Source: Caballeronia concitans
Lineage (GTDB): Bacteria > Pseudomonadota > Gammaproteobacteria > Burkholderiales > Burkholderiaceae
NCBI RefSeq assembly: GCF_001544615.1
Contig: NZ_FCNV02000001.1
Coordinates: 558,001-622,000 of the forward strand
Reading direction: 5' to 3'
DNA length: 64,000 nt
The position numbers and the translations under genes are program-made. The notes below the pieces were generated by a model. It ran no database searches. It was not told the DNA's origin and saw only the letters and a program-made list of their open reading frames with translations. Below, piece by piece: positions 10,273 to 18,640 of the stretch. How positions within the stretch are numbered: position 1 is the first letter of the stretch; every line of letters starts with the position of its first letter.

Positions 10273-10635
10273 ATGCCGATTTACGCATACCGCTGCGCAT
10301 CCTGCGGCCACGAAAAAGACGTGCTTCAGAAAATGAGCGATGCACCGCTCACGCAATGTCCTGCCTGCGGCAAGGACGCCTTCTCCAAACAGGTCACCGC
10401 GGCTGGTTTCCAGTTGAAGGGCTCCGGCTGGTATGTCACCGATTTCCGGGGCGGCAGCAACGGCGGCGCCAAGTCGGATACGGCGGCGTCGAAATCCGGC
10501 GAAACGGCTGCCGCGAGCAACAGCGCGAACGCGGGCGCGGCATCGTCGTCCGAGGCATCGGCGCCTGCAAGCACGGCGCCTGCTGCTGGGTCGTCGGCGT
10601 CTCCGGCATCCCCGGCATCGTCGGGCGCGGCCTGA
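10273..10635 (+). CDS. FmdB-type zinc-ribbon protein
   Basis: A 120-residue protein with an N-terminal FmdB/CxxC zinc ribbon: MPIYAYRC, with cysteine pairs C8/C11 and C29/C32 expected to bind one zinc. The usual family segment LKGSGWYVTDF follows. From about residue 60 the chain becomes an Ala/Ser/Thr/Gly/Pro-rich low-complexity tail with almost no hydrophobic residues, probably disordered. The name comes from a proposed regulator of formamidase; the biochemical role of the family is not established. A TATAAT hexamer at 10223-10228 is a likely -10 element. It precedes DUF502 and aspS, a neighbourhood common in betaproteobacteria. Confidence 0.88.
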   Translation: MPIYAYRCASCGHEKDVLQKMSDAPLTQCPACGKDAFSKQVTAAGFQLKGSGWYVTDFRGGSNGGAKSDTAASKSGETAAASNSANAGAASSSEASAPASTAPAAGSSASPASPASSGAA

Positions 10636-10777
10636 CGCCTGAACGCCGGGCGCGTCGCGCGGCTCTATCCGCTACTCATCGGACGGCCGCGCATACCCAC
10701 GCACGCTAGAACCGCGACGAACGCGATAACCGCGCCCAGCCCGCTCAACCGTCCGCAGCGACCTTATCGACTACAAC

Positions 10778-11443
10778 GTGACCACGAAAAAGACTACGCT
10801 CAAATCCGTGTTCCTCACCGGCCTGCTCGTGTTGGTGCCGCTCGCCATCACCCTGTGGGTGCTCGGCCTCGTGATCGGAACCATGGACCAGACGCTGCTG
10901 CTCTTGCCGTCCGCGTGGCAACCGGAGCGCGTCTTCGGCTTCCATCTGCCGGGCCTGGGCGCGGTGCTGACGCTGGCGTTCATCTTCATCGTCGGCTTGC
11001 TCACGCAGAATTTCATCGGGCAGAAGCTCGTGCTGTGGTGGGACGCGATCGTTCGTCACATTCCCGTCGTCGGCCCGCTTTATACCAGCGTGAAGCAGGT
11101 GTCCGACACGCTGCTCTCGTCGAGCGGCAATGCATTCCGCAAGGCGCTGCTGATCGAATATCCGCGCAAGGGCTCGTACACCATCGGCTTTTTGACCGGC
11201 ATTCCCGGCGGCGACGTGCTCAACCATCTGAAGGAAGACCACGTGAGCGTCTATGTGCCGACGACGCCGAACCCCACGTCCGGCTTCTTTCTAATGATGC
11301 CGAAAAGCGAAGTCGTCGAACTGGATATGACCGTCGACGCCGCACTGAAGTACATCGTCTCGATGGGCGTGGTCGCCCCCGCCCCGAGCGCGCCGCTCAC
11401 GCCGGTCGCGCCCGCCCGCCGCCCCACCGAGCCGCCGATGTAA
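10778..11443 (+). CDS. DUF502 family inner-membrane protein
   Basis: A 221-residue member of DUF502 with two clear transmembrane segments (about 6-30 and 65-86), then a soluble domain with the family motifs PVVGPLYTSVKQ and the TPNPTSGFFLMMP segment. The end is Pro/Ala-rich (about 195-221). Function is not known; homologues are widespread and often next to aspS. Translation is taken from GTG at 10778, since the hydrophobic helix begins right after TTKKTTLKS and no ATG precedes it in frame within a sensible distance. Confidence 0.88.
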   Translation: MTTKKTTLKSVFLTGLLVLVPLAITLWVLGLVIGTMDQTLLLLPSAWQPERVFGFHLPGLGAVLTLAFIFIVGLLTQNFIGQKLVLWWDAIVRHIPVVGPLYTSVKQVSDTLLSSSGNAFRKALLIEYPRKGSYTIGFLTGIPGGDVLNHLKEDHVSVYVPTTPNPTSGFFLMMPKSEVVELDMTVDAALKYIVSMGVVAPAPSAPLTPVAPARRPTEPPM

Positions 11444-11532
11444 TGCCGGCGCGCGCGCCGCGAATCACGCCGACCAAGAGCACGATCCGCGCGCGAGCCG
11501 TTGATTAACGAACAACGAAAGACACACACATC

Positions 11533-13335
11533 ATGTCGATGCGATCTGAATACTGCGGTCTGGTGACCGAAGCCCTCCTGGGCCAAACCGTCTCGCTGTG
11601 CGGCTGGGTGCATCGCCGCCGCGATCACGGGGGCGTTATCTTCATCGACTTGCGCGATCGCGAAGGGCTCGTTCAGGTCGTCTGCGATCCGGACCGCGCC
11701 GAGATGTTCGGCGTGGCCGAAGGCGTGCGCAACGAGTTCTGCGTCCAGGTGAAGGGCGTGGTGCGCAACCGTCCCGAAGGCACGGCCAACGCCAATCTCA
11801 CGAGCGGCAAGATTGAAGTGCTGTGCCATGAGCTGACGGTGCTGAACGCATCGGTGACGCCGCCGTTCCAGCTCGACGACGACAACCTCTCCGAAACCAC
11901 GCGCCTCACGCATCGCGTGCTGGACCTGCGCCGTCCGCAGATGCAGAAGAACCTGCGCCTGCGCTATCGCGTGGCGATGGAAGTGCGCAAGTATCTGGAC
12001 GCGCAAGGTTTCATCGACATCGAAACGCCGATGCTGACCAAGAGCACGCCGGAAGGCGCGCGCGACTACCTCGTGCCGTCGCGCGTCAACGCGGGTCAGT
12101 TCTTCGCGCTGCCGCAATCGCCGCAATTGTTCAAGCAATTGCTGATGGTCGCGAACTTCGACCGTTACTATCAGATCACCAAGTGCTTCCGCGACGAAGA
12201 CCTGCGCGCCGACCGTCAGCCGGAATTCACGCAGATCGACTGCGAAACCTCGTTCCTGAACGAGCAGGAAATCCGCGATCTGTTCGAAGAGATGATCCGC
12301 CACGTCTTCAAGGAGACGATGGACGTCGCGCTGCCGGAACAATTCCCGGTCATGCTGTACTCGGAAGCGATGCGCCGCTTCGGTTCGGACAAGCCCGACC
12401 TGCGCGTGAAGCTGGAATTCGCCGACCTGACCGACGCCGTGCGCGACGTCGACTTCAAGGTGTTCAGCATGCCGGCGAACTCGAAGGACGGCCGCGTCGC
12501 AGCGTTGCGCGTGCCGAAGGGCGGCGAGCTGTCGCGTGGCGACATCGACGGTTACACGGAATTCGTGCGCATCTACGGCGCGAAGGGCCTGGCGTGGATC
12601 AAGGTCAACGACAAGACGAAGGGCCGCGACGGTCTGCAAAGCCCGATCGTCAAGAATCTGCATGATGCCGCGCTCGCCGCGATCATGGAGCGCACGGCGG
12701 CGCAAGACGGCGACATCATCTTCTTCGCGGCGGATCGCGCGAAGGTCGTGAACGACAGCCTGGGCGCGCTGCGCCTGAAGATCGGTCATTCGGAATTCGG
12801 CAAGGCGAACGGCCTGCTCGAGACCGGCTGGAAGCCGCTGTGGGTCATCGACTTCCCGATGTTCGAGTTCGACGAGGAAGAGAACCGCTACGTGGCCGCG
12901 CATCACCCGTTCACGAGCCCGAAGGACGAGCACCTCGAATATCTCGAAACGGATCCGGGCCGCTGTCTCGCGAAGGCGTACGACATGGTGCTGAACGGCT
13001 GGGAAATCGGCGGCGGTTCCGTGCGTATCTTCCAGGAAGACGTGCAGAGCAAGGTGTTCCGCGCACTGAAGATCGGCGCGGAAGAAGCGCGCCTCAAATT
13101 CGGCTTCCTGCTCGACGCGCTGCAGTACGGCGCGCCGCCGCACGGCGGTATCGCGTTTGGTCTGGACCGCATCGTCACGCTGATGTCGGGCGCCGACTCG
13201 ATCCGCGACACCATCGCGTTCCCGAAGACGCAGCGCGCGCAGGATCTGCTCACGCAAGCGCCGAGCGAAGTGGACGAGCGCCAGTTGCGCGAATTGCATA
13301 TTCGTCTGCGTCAGCCGGAGCAGAAGGCGAGCTGA
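11533..13335 (+). CDS. aspS: Aspartate--tRNA ligase, probably non-discriminating
   Basis: Class IIb aminoacyl-tRNA synthetase of 600 residues, full length for the bacterial type: N-terminal OB-fold anticodon-binding domain (about 1-110), class II catalytic core with motif 2 [18 protein letters not shown] (about 217-234), a GAD insertion domain (about 290-420), and motif 3 in GIAFGLDRI. It charges tRNA-Asp with aspartate. Two positions that set tRNA specificity in Pseudomonas aeruginosa AspRS (H31 and G82) correspond here to H32 in HRRRDHGG and G83 in RPEG, the pair found in non-discriminating enzymes that also make Asp-tRNA-Asn for GatCAB. A strong terminator follows at 13367. Confidence 0.98.
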   Translation: MSMRSEYCGLVTEALLGQTVSLCGWVHRRRDHGGVIFIDLRDREGLVQVVCDPDRAEMFGVAEGVRNEFCVQVKGVVRNRPEGTANANLTSGKIEVLCHELTVLNASVTPPFQLDDDNLSETTRLTHRVLDLRRPQMQKNLRLRYRVAMEVRKYLDAQGFIDIETPMLTKSTPEGARDYLVPSRVNAGQFFALPQSPQLFKQLLMVANFDRYYQITKCFRDEDLRADRQPEFTQIDCETSFLNEQEIRDLFEEMIRHVFKETMDVALPEQFPVMLYSEAMRRFGSDKPDLRVKLEFADLTDAVRDVDFKVFSMPANSKDGRVAALRVPKGGELSRGDIDGYTEFVRIYGAKGLAWIKVNDKTKGRDGLQSPIVKNLHDAALAAIMERTAAQDGDIIFFAADRAKVVNDSLGALRLKIGHSEFGKANGLLETGWKPLWVIDFPMFEFDEEENRYVAAHHPFTSPKDEHLEYLETDPGRCLAKAYDMVLNGWEIGGGSVRIFQEDVQSKVFRALKIGAEEARLKFGFLLDALQYGAPPHGGIAFGLDRIVTLMSGADSIRDTIAFPKTQRAQDLLTQAPSEVDERQLRELHIRLRQPEQKAS

Positions 13336-13366
13336 GCGTCGCAGTAAGCGTCGCAATGTTGCGATG

Positions 13367-13403
13367 AAAAAAGGCGCGGGCTGTCATGGCCCGCGCCTTT
13401 TTC
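13367..13403 (+). terminator. Intrinsic terminator after aspS
   Basis: Nine-pair GC-rich stem GGCGCGGGC / GCCCGCGCC with flanking A and T runs, so it can act in both directions. It separates aspS from nudB. Confidence 0.9.
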
Positions 13404-13461
13404 GCTTTTTGCGTTACAGTCTCCGGGACCAAGACAGATAAAGAAGCGTGTTCCTTACGCC

Positions 13462-13938
13462 ATGCAGAAGCCGCCCAAAATCCCCGAATCCGTACTGGTC
13501 GTCATTCATACGCCGGACCTCGATGTGCTCATCATCGAGCGCGCGGACCACAAAGGTTTCTGGCAGTCGGTGACAGGCTCGAAAGATCACATCGACGAGC
13601 CGTTCGCGGAAACCGCCGCGCGCGAAGTGCAGGAAGAGACGGGCATCGTCGTCGGCAGTCCGCTCGTGCCCGAGGCCGCGCTGCTCGACTGGCATCACAG
13701 CATTCAGTACGAGATCTATCCGCAGTGGCGGCATCGCTATGCCGAAGGCGTCACGCACAATACCGAACACCAGTTCAGCCTCTGTGTGCCGCACTGTCTG
13801 GAAGTGACACTCGCGCCGCGCGAACACACGTCGCATCTGTGGCTGCCGCTTCGCGAGGCCGCCGACCGCTGTTTCTCGTGGTCGAACCGCGAAGCGATCC
13901 TTCAATTGCCCGAGCGCCTGGCGGCGCATAACCGATGA
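13462..13938 (+). CDS. nudB: Dihydroneopterin triphosphate diphosphatase (Nudix)
   Basis: A 158-residue Nudix hydrolase matching NudB, which removes pyrophosphate from 7,8-dihydroneopterin triphosphate in folate synthesis. The Nudix helix is plain: GSKDHIDEPFAETAAREVQEETG (about residues 37-59 in two parts), with REVQEE supplying the metal-binding glutamates. There is one extra residue between the glycine and the first glutamate relative to the textbook box, which I regard as family-typical. The end overlaps the clsB start by 4 nt (ATGA), implying translational coupling. NudB next to aspS and clsB is common in betaproteobacteria. Confidence 0.92.
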   Translation: MQKPPKIPESVLVVIHTPDLDVLIIERADHKGFWQSVTGSKDHIDEPFAETAAREVQEETGIVVGSPLVPEAALLDWHHSIQYEIYPQWRHRYAEGVTHNTEHQFSLCVPHCLEVTLAPREHTSHLWLPLREAADRCFSWSNREAILQLPERLAAHNR

Positions 13939-15215
13939 TCGGTGTGCGTCCGCGGCGCAATTTCAAGCGGTTGCGTCAGGCGCTGTTTTCCGGACGGCGT
14001 CCGCCGCGGCTTTGTTTCACCGTCGGCAATCACGTTCGCATCTTTCAGAGCGGCGTGGAGTTTTTCCCCGCGCTGATCGAGCGCATCGACAACGCGAAGA
14101 CGTCGGTGTCGCTCGAAACCTACATTTTCGCCAACGACGACATCGGCCGCGCCGTGTCCGATGCGCTCGTGCGCGCGGCGGCGCGCGGCGTGGTGGTGCG
14201 TGTGATCACCGATGGCGTCGGCACGCAAAGCAATCTTCCGATGTTTGCGCAGTGGAAGGAAGGCGGCGTCGAGCATCGCGTCTACAACCCGCATCTGCTG
14301 TTCGGGCCGCTCGGTTTTTCGCGGACGCATCGCAAGCTCGCGCTGATCGACAACGTCCATGCGTTCTGCGGCGGCATCAATATCGTCGATGACTTCGACC
14401 AGAACGGCACGCGACTCGACGTGCCGCGCTGGGACTTCGCGATGGAAGCGCAAGGTCCCGTTGTCAAAGACGTGCGCGATGCGTTCGACCTCCAGTGGCA
14501 GCGCATTCGCCTGGGCGTGAAGCCGCGCGAGCCGCGTTCGCCGAACTGCGATCCCGAGCCGCCGCAAAGCCGATGGAGTTCGCGTCGCGCATTGCGCGCA
14601 CGCCAGCGCGCGCGCTTGGGCGAGATTCACGCGGTGGACCGTCCGTGCGTGGCGTTCGTCGCGCGCGACAATCTGCTGAACCGACGCGCCATCGAGAAGG
14701 CCTATCTGCGCGCCATCGCCCATGCGGAGCGCGAAGTGCTGCTGGCCAATCCCTACTTCATGCCGGGCCGCAAGCTGCGGCGCGCGCTGGTGCACGCGGC
14801 GCAACGCGGCGTGCGCGTCTCGCTCGTGATCGGGCGTAAGGAGTTCGTCGCGCTCGACTACGCGACGCCTTTCCTCTATGGCAACTTGCTGAAGCACGGC
14901 GTGCGCATCGCCGAATATGAGAAAACGATGCTTCACGGCAAGGTCGCTGTCGTGGACGCCGACTGGGCGACGATCGGTTCATCGAACCTCGACGCACTCT
15001 CGCTCGTCCTGAACAACGAAGCCAACATGGTGCTCGTCAATCACCCGGAAATCGCCGGTTTGCACGACGCCATTCTTCAGGCTTTTGACGAAGCCAGTCC
15101 CATCGACGAAAAGCGTTACGCGTCGCGTCCGCTCTTTGAGCGCGTGCTCAGTTGGCTCGCCTACAACACCTATCGCGCGATGATGAAGATGATCACCATC
15201 GGCCAATACGATTGA
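13935..15215 (+). CDS. clsB: Cardiolipin synthase B-type phospholipase D protein
   Basis: A 426-residue phospholipase D superfamily member with two HKD motifs: HRKLALID starting at H132 and HGKVAVVD starting at H334, each followed by the expected GG or GSSN segment. This fits ClsB, which condenses phosphatidylglycerol with another phospholipid to form cardiolipin at the inner membrane. The N terminus lacks the two transmembrane helices of ClsA, also consistent with ClsB. A basic, Arg/Pro-rich stretch (about 193-225) lies between the two halves. The start overlaps nudB by 4 nt. Confidence 0.92.
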   Translation: MIGVRPRRNFKRLRQALFSGRRPPRLCFTVGNHVRIFQSGVEFFPALIERIDNAKTSVSLETYIFANDDIGRAVSDALVRAAARGVVVRVITDGVGTQSNLPMFAQWKEGGVEHRVYNPHLLFGPLGFSRTHRKLALIDNVHAFCGGINIVDDFDQNGTRLDVPRWDFAMEAQGPVVKDVRDAFDLQWQRIRLGVKPREPRSPNCDPEPPQSRWSSRRALRARQRARLGEIHAVDRPCVAFVARDNLLNRRAIEKAYLRAIAHAEREVLLANPYFMPGRKLRRALVHAAQRGVRVSLVIGRKEFVALDYATPFLYGNLLKHGVRIAEYEKTMLHGKVAVVDADWATIGSSNLDALSLVLNNEANMVLVNHPEIAGLHDAILQAFDEASPIDEKRYASRPLFERVLSWLAYNTYRAMMKMITIGQYD

Positions 15216-15249
15216 AGCCAAAAACTGCGTCCCGACAGGCAGAATAGAT

Positions 15250-15289
15250 GCCGAGTGGCAAACATCTCCCACAGAATGGGAACTCGGGC
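15250..15289 (+). other. Nested hairpin downstream of clsB
   Basis: GCCGAGT (15250-15256) can pair with ACTCGG-GC (15282-15289), enclosing TCCCA/TGGGA (15267-15271 / 15277-15281). There is no T run, so it is not a standard terminator. It may stabilise the clsB mRNA end or be chance. The rest of 15216-15369 shows nothing else I can name. Confidence 0.35.
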
Positions 15290-15369
15290 AGTCACTTACA
15301 TGCAGTCCGTGCATAAAAAGGGACAATCAACGCGCCAAGTTAAGACTTATCGTATTGACGCTGGCAGCG

Positions 15370-15391
15370 TTTTAGAAACTGGTTTCTAAAA
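15370..15391. promoter_or_regulatory. Palindromic operator upstream of the TetR gene
   Basis: TTTTAGAAAC and GTTTCTAAAA form perfect 10-bp arms around TG. Its position about 85 nt before the TetR start and its AT-rich symmetry suggest a repressor site, probably for the adjacent TetR protein. Confidence 0.75.
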
Positions 15392-15425
15392 ATTTGCTTG
15401 TTACACCGGCGTTCGGCCACAATAA

Positions 15426-15446
15426 TAGAACGGCCGTTCGTTTCTA
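15426..15446. promoter_or_regulatory. Second operator-like site with a GAACGGCCGTTC palindrome
   Basis: A perfect 12-bp palindrome GAACGGCCGTTC (15428-15439) is followed at once by GTTTCTA, the same half-site as in the operator at 15370-15391, with TAGAAC as a partial left mirror. It lies 28 nt before the TetR ATG, over or just after the likely promoter (AATAAT at 15421). Confidence 0.6.
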
Positions 15447-15473
15447 ATCGGGACTGAGAGGACGGTAGGGATC

Positions 15474-16169
15474 ATGCGAAAAGGCGAACAGACGCGGGCC
15501 GCGATTCTCGACGCAGCGTTGGATCTGGCAAGCAGGGACGGGCTTGAAGGGCTGACGATCGGCCTGCTGGCCGAACGGATGCAGATGAGCAAGAGCGGCG
15601 TCTTTGCACACTTTGGTTCACGCGAAGATTTGCAGGTGGAAGTGGTGCGCGAGTACCACCGCCGTTTCGAAGACGAAGTGTTCTTCCCGAGCCTGCGCGA
15701 GCCGCGCGGCTTGCCGCGATTGCGCGGGATGATGAGCCGATGGATGGAGCGGCGAATCGAGGAAGTGACGACGGGCTGCATCTACATCAGTGGCGCGGTC
15801 GAGTACGACGACCGGGCGGCGAGCGCGGTGCGCGAGCAACTCGTCAGCAGTGTGACGACCTGGCGGGAAGCGCTGTTGCGGGCGATTCGTCAGGCGAAGG
15901 AAGAGGGGCATCTGAAACCGGAGACGGACCCGAAGCTGATGCTCTTCGAGTTGTACAGCTTCACGCTCGGCCTGCATCACGACGCGCGCTTCCTGCATCT
16001 GCCCGAAGCCGTGCAACTGACGCGGGACGCGCTGGAAAAGACGTTCCTTTCGTATCAGACGTCGAACTTGTCCGCCGATGGCGGCGCGCGGCAGGCGGTC
16101 GAGCCGGGCGCACTCGGGGCTGCCAGTTCGCCGACGACATTTACAACGCATCAAACCGGCAGTCGTTAG
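15474..16169 (+). CDS. TetR/AcrR family regulator of the fatty-acid cluster
   Basis: A 231-residue TetR-type repressor. The N-terminal helix-turn-helix (about 10-55; LTIGLLAERMQMSKSGVFAHF) is canonical, followed by an all-alpha ligand-binding domain of the TetR_C type seen in several acyl-CoA-linked regulators (CIYISGAVEYDD, LGLHHDARFL). The last about 30 residues are low-complexity. It stands 70 nt upstream of the acyl-CoA dehydrogenase gene on the same strand, and two palindromes precede it, so autoregulation and control of the downstream beta-oxidation genes by an acyl-CoA-type ligand is a reasonable inference. The ligand is not known. Confidence 0.9.
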   Translation: MRKGEQTRAAILDAALDLASRDGLEGLTIGLLAERMQMSKSGVFAHFGSREDLQVEVVREYHRRFEDEVFFPSLREPRGLPRLRGMMSRWMERRIEEVTTGCIYISGAVEYDDRAASAVREQLVSSVTTWREALLRAIRQAKEEGHLKPETDPKLMLFELYSFTLGLHHDARFLHLPEAVQLTRDALEKTFLSYQTSNLSADGGARQAVEPGALGAASSPTTFTTHQTGSR

Positions 16170-16239
16170 CGGTGCCGATCGAATCGGCCTGAAGGGTTCG
16201 GCGGCGCGCGACGACAAGCACGAGAAACTGGAGAGACTC

Positions 16240-18027
16240 ATGGGACAGTACGCCGCCCCCCTTCGCGACATGCAGTTCGTGCTGCACGAACTGCTGAACG
16301 TCGAAGCCGAACTGAAGCGCATGCCGAAGCACGCCGAGCTGGATGCGGACACCATCAATCAGGTGCTCGAGGAAGCCGGCAAGTTCTGCTCCGAGGTCGT
16401 GTTTCCGCTGAATCAGGTCGGCGACCGCGAGGGCTGCACGTATGAGGGCGATGGCGTCGTGAAGACGCCGGCTGGCTTCAGGGAGGCGTATCGACAGTAC
16501 GTCGAGGCGGGCTGGCCCGCGCTCGGCTGCGATCCCGAATTCGGCGGCCAAGGGCTGCCTGCGTTCGTCAACAATGCGTTGTACGAAATGTTGAACTCCG
16601 CGAATCAGGCCTGGACGATGTACCCCGGCCTGTCGCACGGCGCTTACGAGTGCCTGCACGCGCATGGCACGCCGGAGCAGAAGTCGGTTTATCTGCCGAA
16701 GCTCGTCGAAGGCGTGTGGACCGGCACGATGTGCCTGACCGAACCGCATTGCGGCACGGACCTGGGCATTCTGCGCACGAAGGCCGAGCCGAACGGCGAC
16801 GGTTCTTATGCCCTCACCGGCACGAAGATTTTCATTTCGAGCGGCGAGCACGACATGGCGGAGAACATCGTGCATCTGGTGCTCGCGCGTTTGCCGGGCG
16901 CGCCGATGGGCACGAAGGGCATTTCGCTGTTCATCGTGCCGAAGTTCGTGCCGGACGCGAATGGCGCGGTCGGTGCGCGCAACGGCGTCAAGTGCGGATC
17001 GATCGAGCACAAGATGGGCATCCACGGCAACGCGACGTGCGTGATGAATCTGGATGGCGCGAAGGGCTGGCTCGTCGGCGAGGCGAACAAGGGCTTGAAC
17101 GCCATGTTCGTGATGATGAACGCGGCGCGCCTTGGCGTCGGCATGCAGGGTCTCGGCCTCACCGAAGTGGCCTATCAGAACTCGCTCGTGTATGCGAAGG
17201 AGCGTCTGCAGATGCGCGCGCTCACCGGGCCGAAAGCGCCGGAGAAGCCGGCTGATCCGATCATCGTGCATCCGGATGTGCGTCGCATGTTGCTGACGCA
17301 GCGGGCGTATGCCGAGGCGGGCCGCGCGTTCGCGTATTGGGCGGCGCTCAATATCGACAAGGAGTTGTCGCACGAGGACGAAGCGGCGCGCCGTGAAGCG
17401 GCTGATTTTGTCGCGCTGCTGACGCCCGTGATCAAGGCGTTTCTGACCGATAACGCGTTCGAAGGCACGAACCTCGCAATGCAGATTTACGGCGGGCACG
17501 GCTTCATTTCCGAATGGGGCATGGAGCAGTATGTTCGCGATGCACGCATCAACATGATTTACGAGGGCACGAATTCGATTCAGGCGCTCGATCTGCTCGG
17601 ACGCAAGATTCTCGGCGACATGGGCGCGAAGATGAAGCGCTTTGGCAAGCTCGTGGCGGCGTTCATCGAGGAAGAGGGCGTGAAGCCCGAGATGCAGGAG
17701 TTCATCAATCCGCTGGCGGACATTGGCGAGAAGGTGCAGAAGCTCACGATGGAGATCGGCATGAAGGCCATGCAGAATCCCGATGAGGTGGGCGCTGCCG
17801 CCGTGCCGTATTTGCGGACTGTCGGGCACCTCGTGTTTTCTTATTTCTGGGCTCGGATGGCACGGGTGGCGCTCGATCGCGCTTCTTCCGGCGATGCTTT
17901 CTATGCTGCGAAGCTCGCTACCGCGCGGTTTTATTTCGCCAAGCTGCTGCCTGAGACCGCTTCTTCTATTCGCGCTGCGCGTTCGGGGTCCAAGTCGTTG
18001 ATGGAATTCGATGAAGCGTGGTTTTGA
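16240..18027 (+). CDS. Acyl-CoA dehydrogenase, large (FadE5/DmdC-like)
   Basis: A 595-residue flavoprotein of the long acyl-CoA dehydrogenase type with an extra C-terminal domain. The core carries the FAD/substrate motif WTGTMCLTEPHCGTDLG and the catalytic glutamate at E442 in IYEGTNSIQALDLLGRK; the GGHGF motif lies just before. It catalyses alpha,beta-dehydrogenation of an acyl-CoA, the first step of beta-oxidation, with electrons going to ETF. ATG 16240 follows a GGAGAG ribosome-binding site; the upstream in-frame extension overlaps the TetR gene and is rejected. From about 17790 onward the codons become unusually rich in T-ending and otherwise rare choices, unlike the rest of the gene; a large palindromic element follows. 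Confidence 0.94.
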   Translation: MGQYAAPLRDMQFVLHELLNVEAELKRMPKHAELDADTINQVLEEAGKFCSEVVFPLNQVGDREGCTYEGDGVVKTPAGFREAYRQYVEAGWPALGCDPEFGGQGLPAFVNNALYEMLNSANQAWTMYPGLSHGAYECLHAHGTPEQKSVYLPKLVEGVWTGTMCLTEPHCGTDLGILRTKAEPNGDGSYALTGTKIFISSGEHDMAENIVHLVLARLPGAPMGTKGISLFIVPKFVPDANGAVGARNGVKCGSIEHKMGIHGNATCVMNLDGAKGWLVGEANKGLNAMFVMMNAARLGVGMQGLGLTEVAYQNSLVYAKERLQMRALTGPKAPEKPADPIIVHPDVRRMLLTQRAYAEAGRAFAYWAALNIDKELSHEDEAARREAADFVALLTPVIKAFLTDNAFEGTNLAMQIYGGHGFISEWGMEQYVRDARINMIYEGTNSIQALDLLGRKILGDMGAKMKRFGKLVAAFIEEEGVKPEMQEFINPLADIGEKVQKLTMEIGMKAMQNPDEVGAAAVPYLRTVGHLVFSYFWARMARVALDRASSGDAFYAAKLATARFYFAKLLPETASSIRAARSGSKSLMEFDEAWF

Positions 18028-18068
18028 TTCGTTGTCGTTGAACTTGTAGGCGCGTCGGTCTGTTTGCG

Positions 18069-18552
18069 CGCCCCTCCCCGGGGCGGGGGTCACTTTCTTT
18101 GCTGCTGCAAAGAAAGTAACCAAAGAAAGCAGCTTTTCCGGCCCGATGCACCTAACCATGTGGACACTCCGTAGAAACACGGTGGCAATCGAATTAATTA
18201 GCAGCCTTGAATGACCTTCCACGCCCGCTGAGCACCACCCCATCCGAGCCCCCGGGCTCGTTAACACCATCGGGGCGCGGCGGCTTAAGTTTGACGCTGA
18301 CTTCGTGTGCGACGGCGCGGAGAACGAGTGCGAAGCACTAGCAAACGTTCGGTGTTGTCGAGCCGTGGGGCTCGGAGGACGTGGCGCTCAGCGGGCGCGG
18401 AAGGTGATTCAAGGCTGTTTCAAGCTGAGTGCCACCGATGTTCTGCGGAGTGACCACTTGATGGTTGCTTCGAGCGGGTCGAAAAAAAGCTGCTTTCTTT
18501 GGTTACTTTCTTTGCAGCAGCAAAGAAAGTGACCCCTCCGCCGGGGAGGCGG
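18069..18552. repeat. 484-bp near-complete palindrome between fad genes
   Basis: Fills most of the 613-bp gap between the acyl-CoA dehydrogenase and the FadN-like gene. Left arm about 18069-18268, right arm about 18351-18552, loop about 82 nt. The outermost part includes 52 nt (18086-18137) whose exact reverse complement is at 18485-18536. Inside each 52-nt unit is a smaller hairpin, ACTTTCTTTGC/GCAAAGAAAGT around TGCT. Further inward the arms stay complementary in blocks: GCCTTGAAT.ACCTTCC.CGCCCGCTGAGC, TCCGAGCCC and AACACC with short mismatched gaps. No transposase or convincing frame lies inside. It reads as a non-autonomous repeat or a very large RNA hairpin. I cannot name a published family. 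Confidence 0.9.
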
Positions 18553-18640
18553 CTACTGAATAGAACTGCAAGACAAGGCATCAACGAACCCCAAACACGC
18601 CGCACAAAGCACAAAACCCCAAACCGGAGGTAAAACCCAA

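Noticed and set aside
18305-18532. Short frame inside the 484-bp palindrome
   Set aside because: Its sequence is dictated by the inverted repeat; no ribosome-binding site and no recognisable product.
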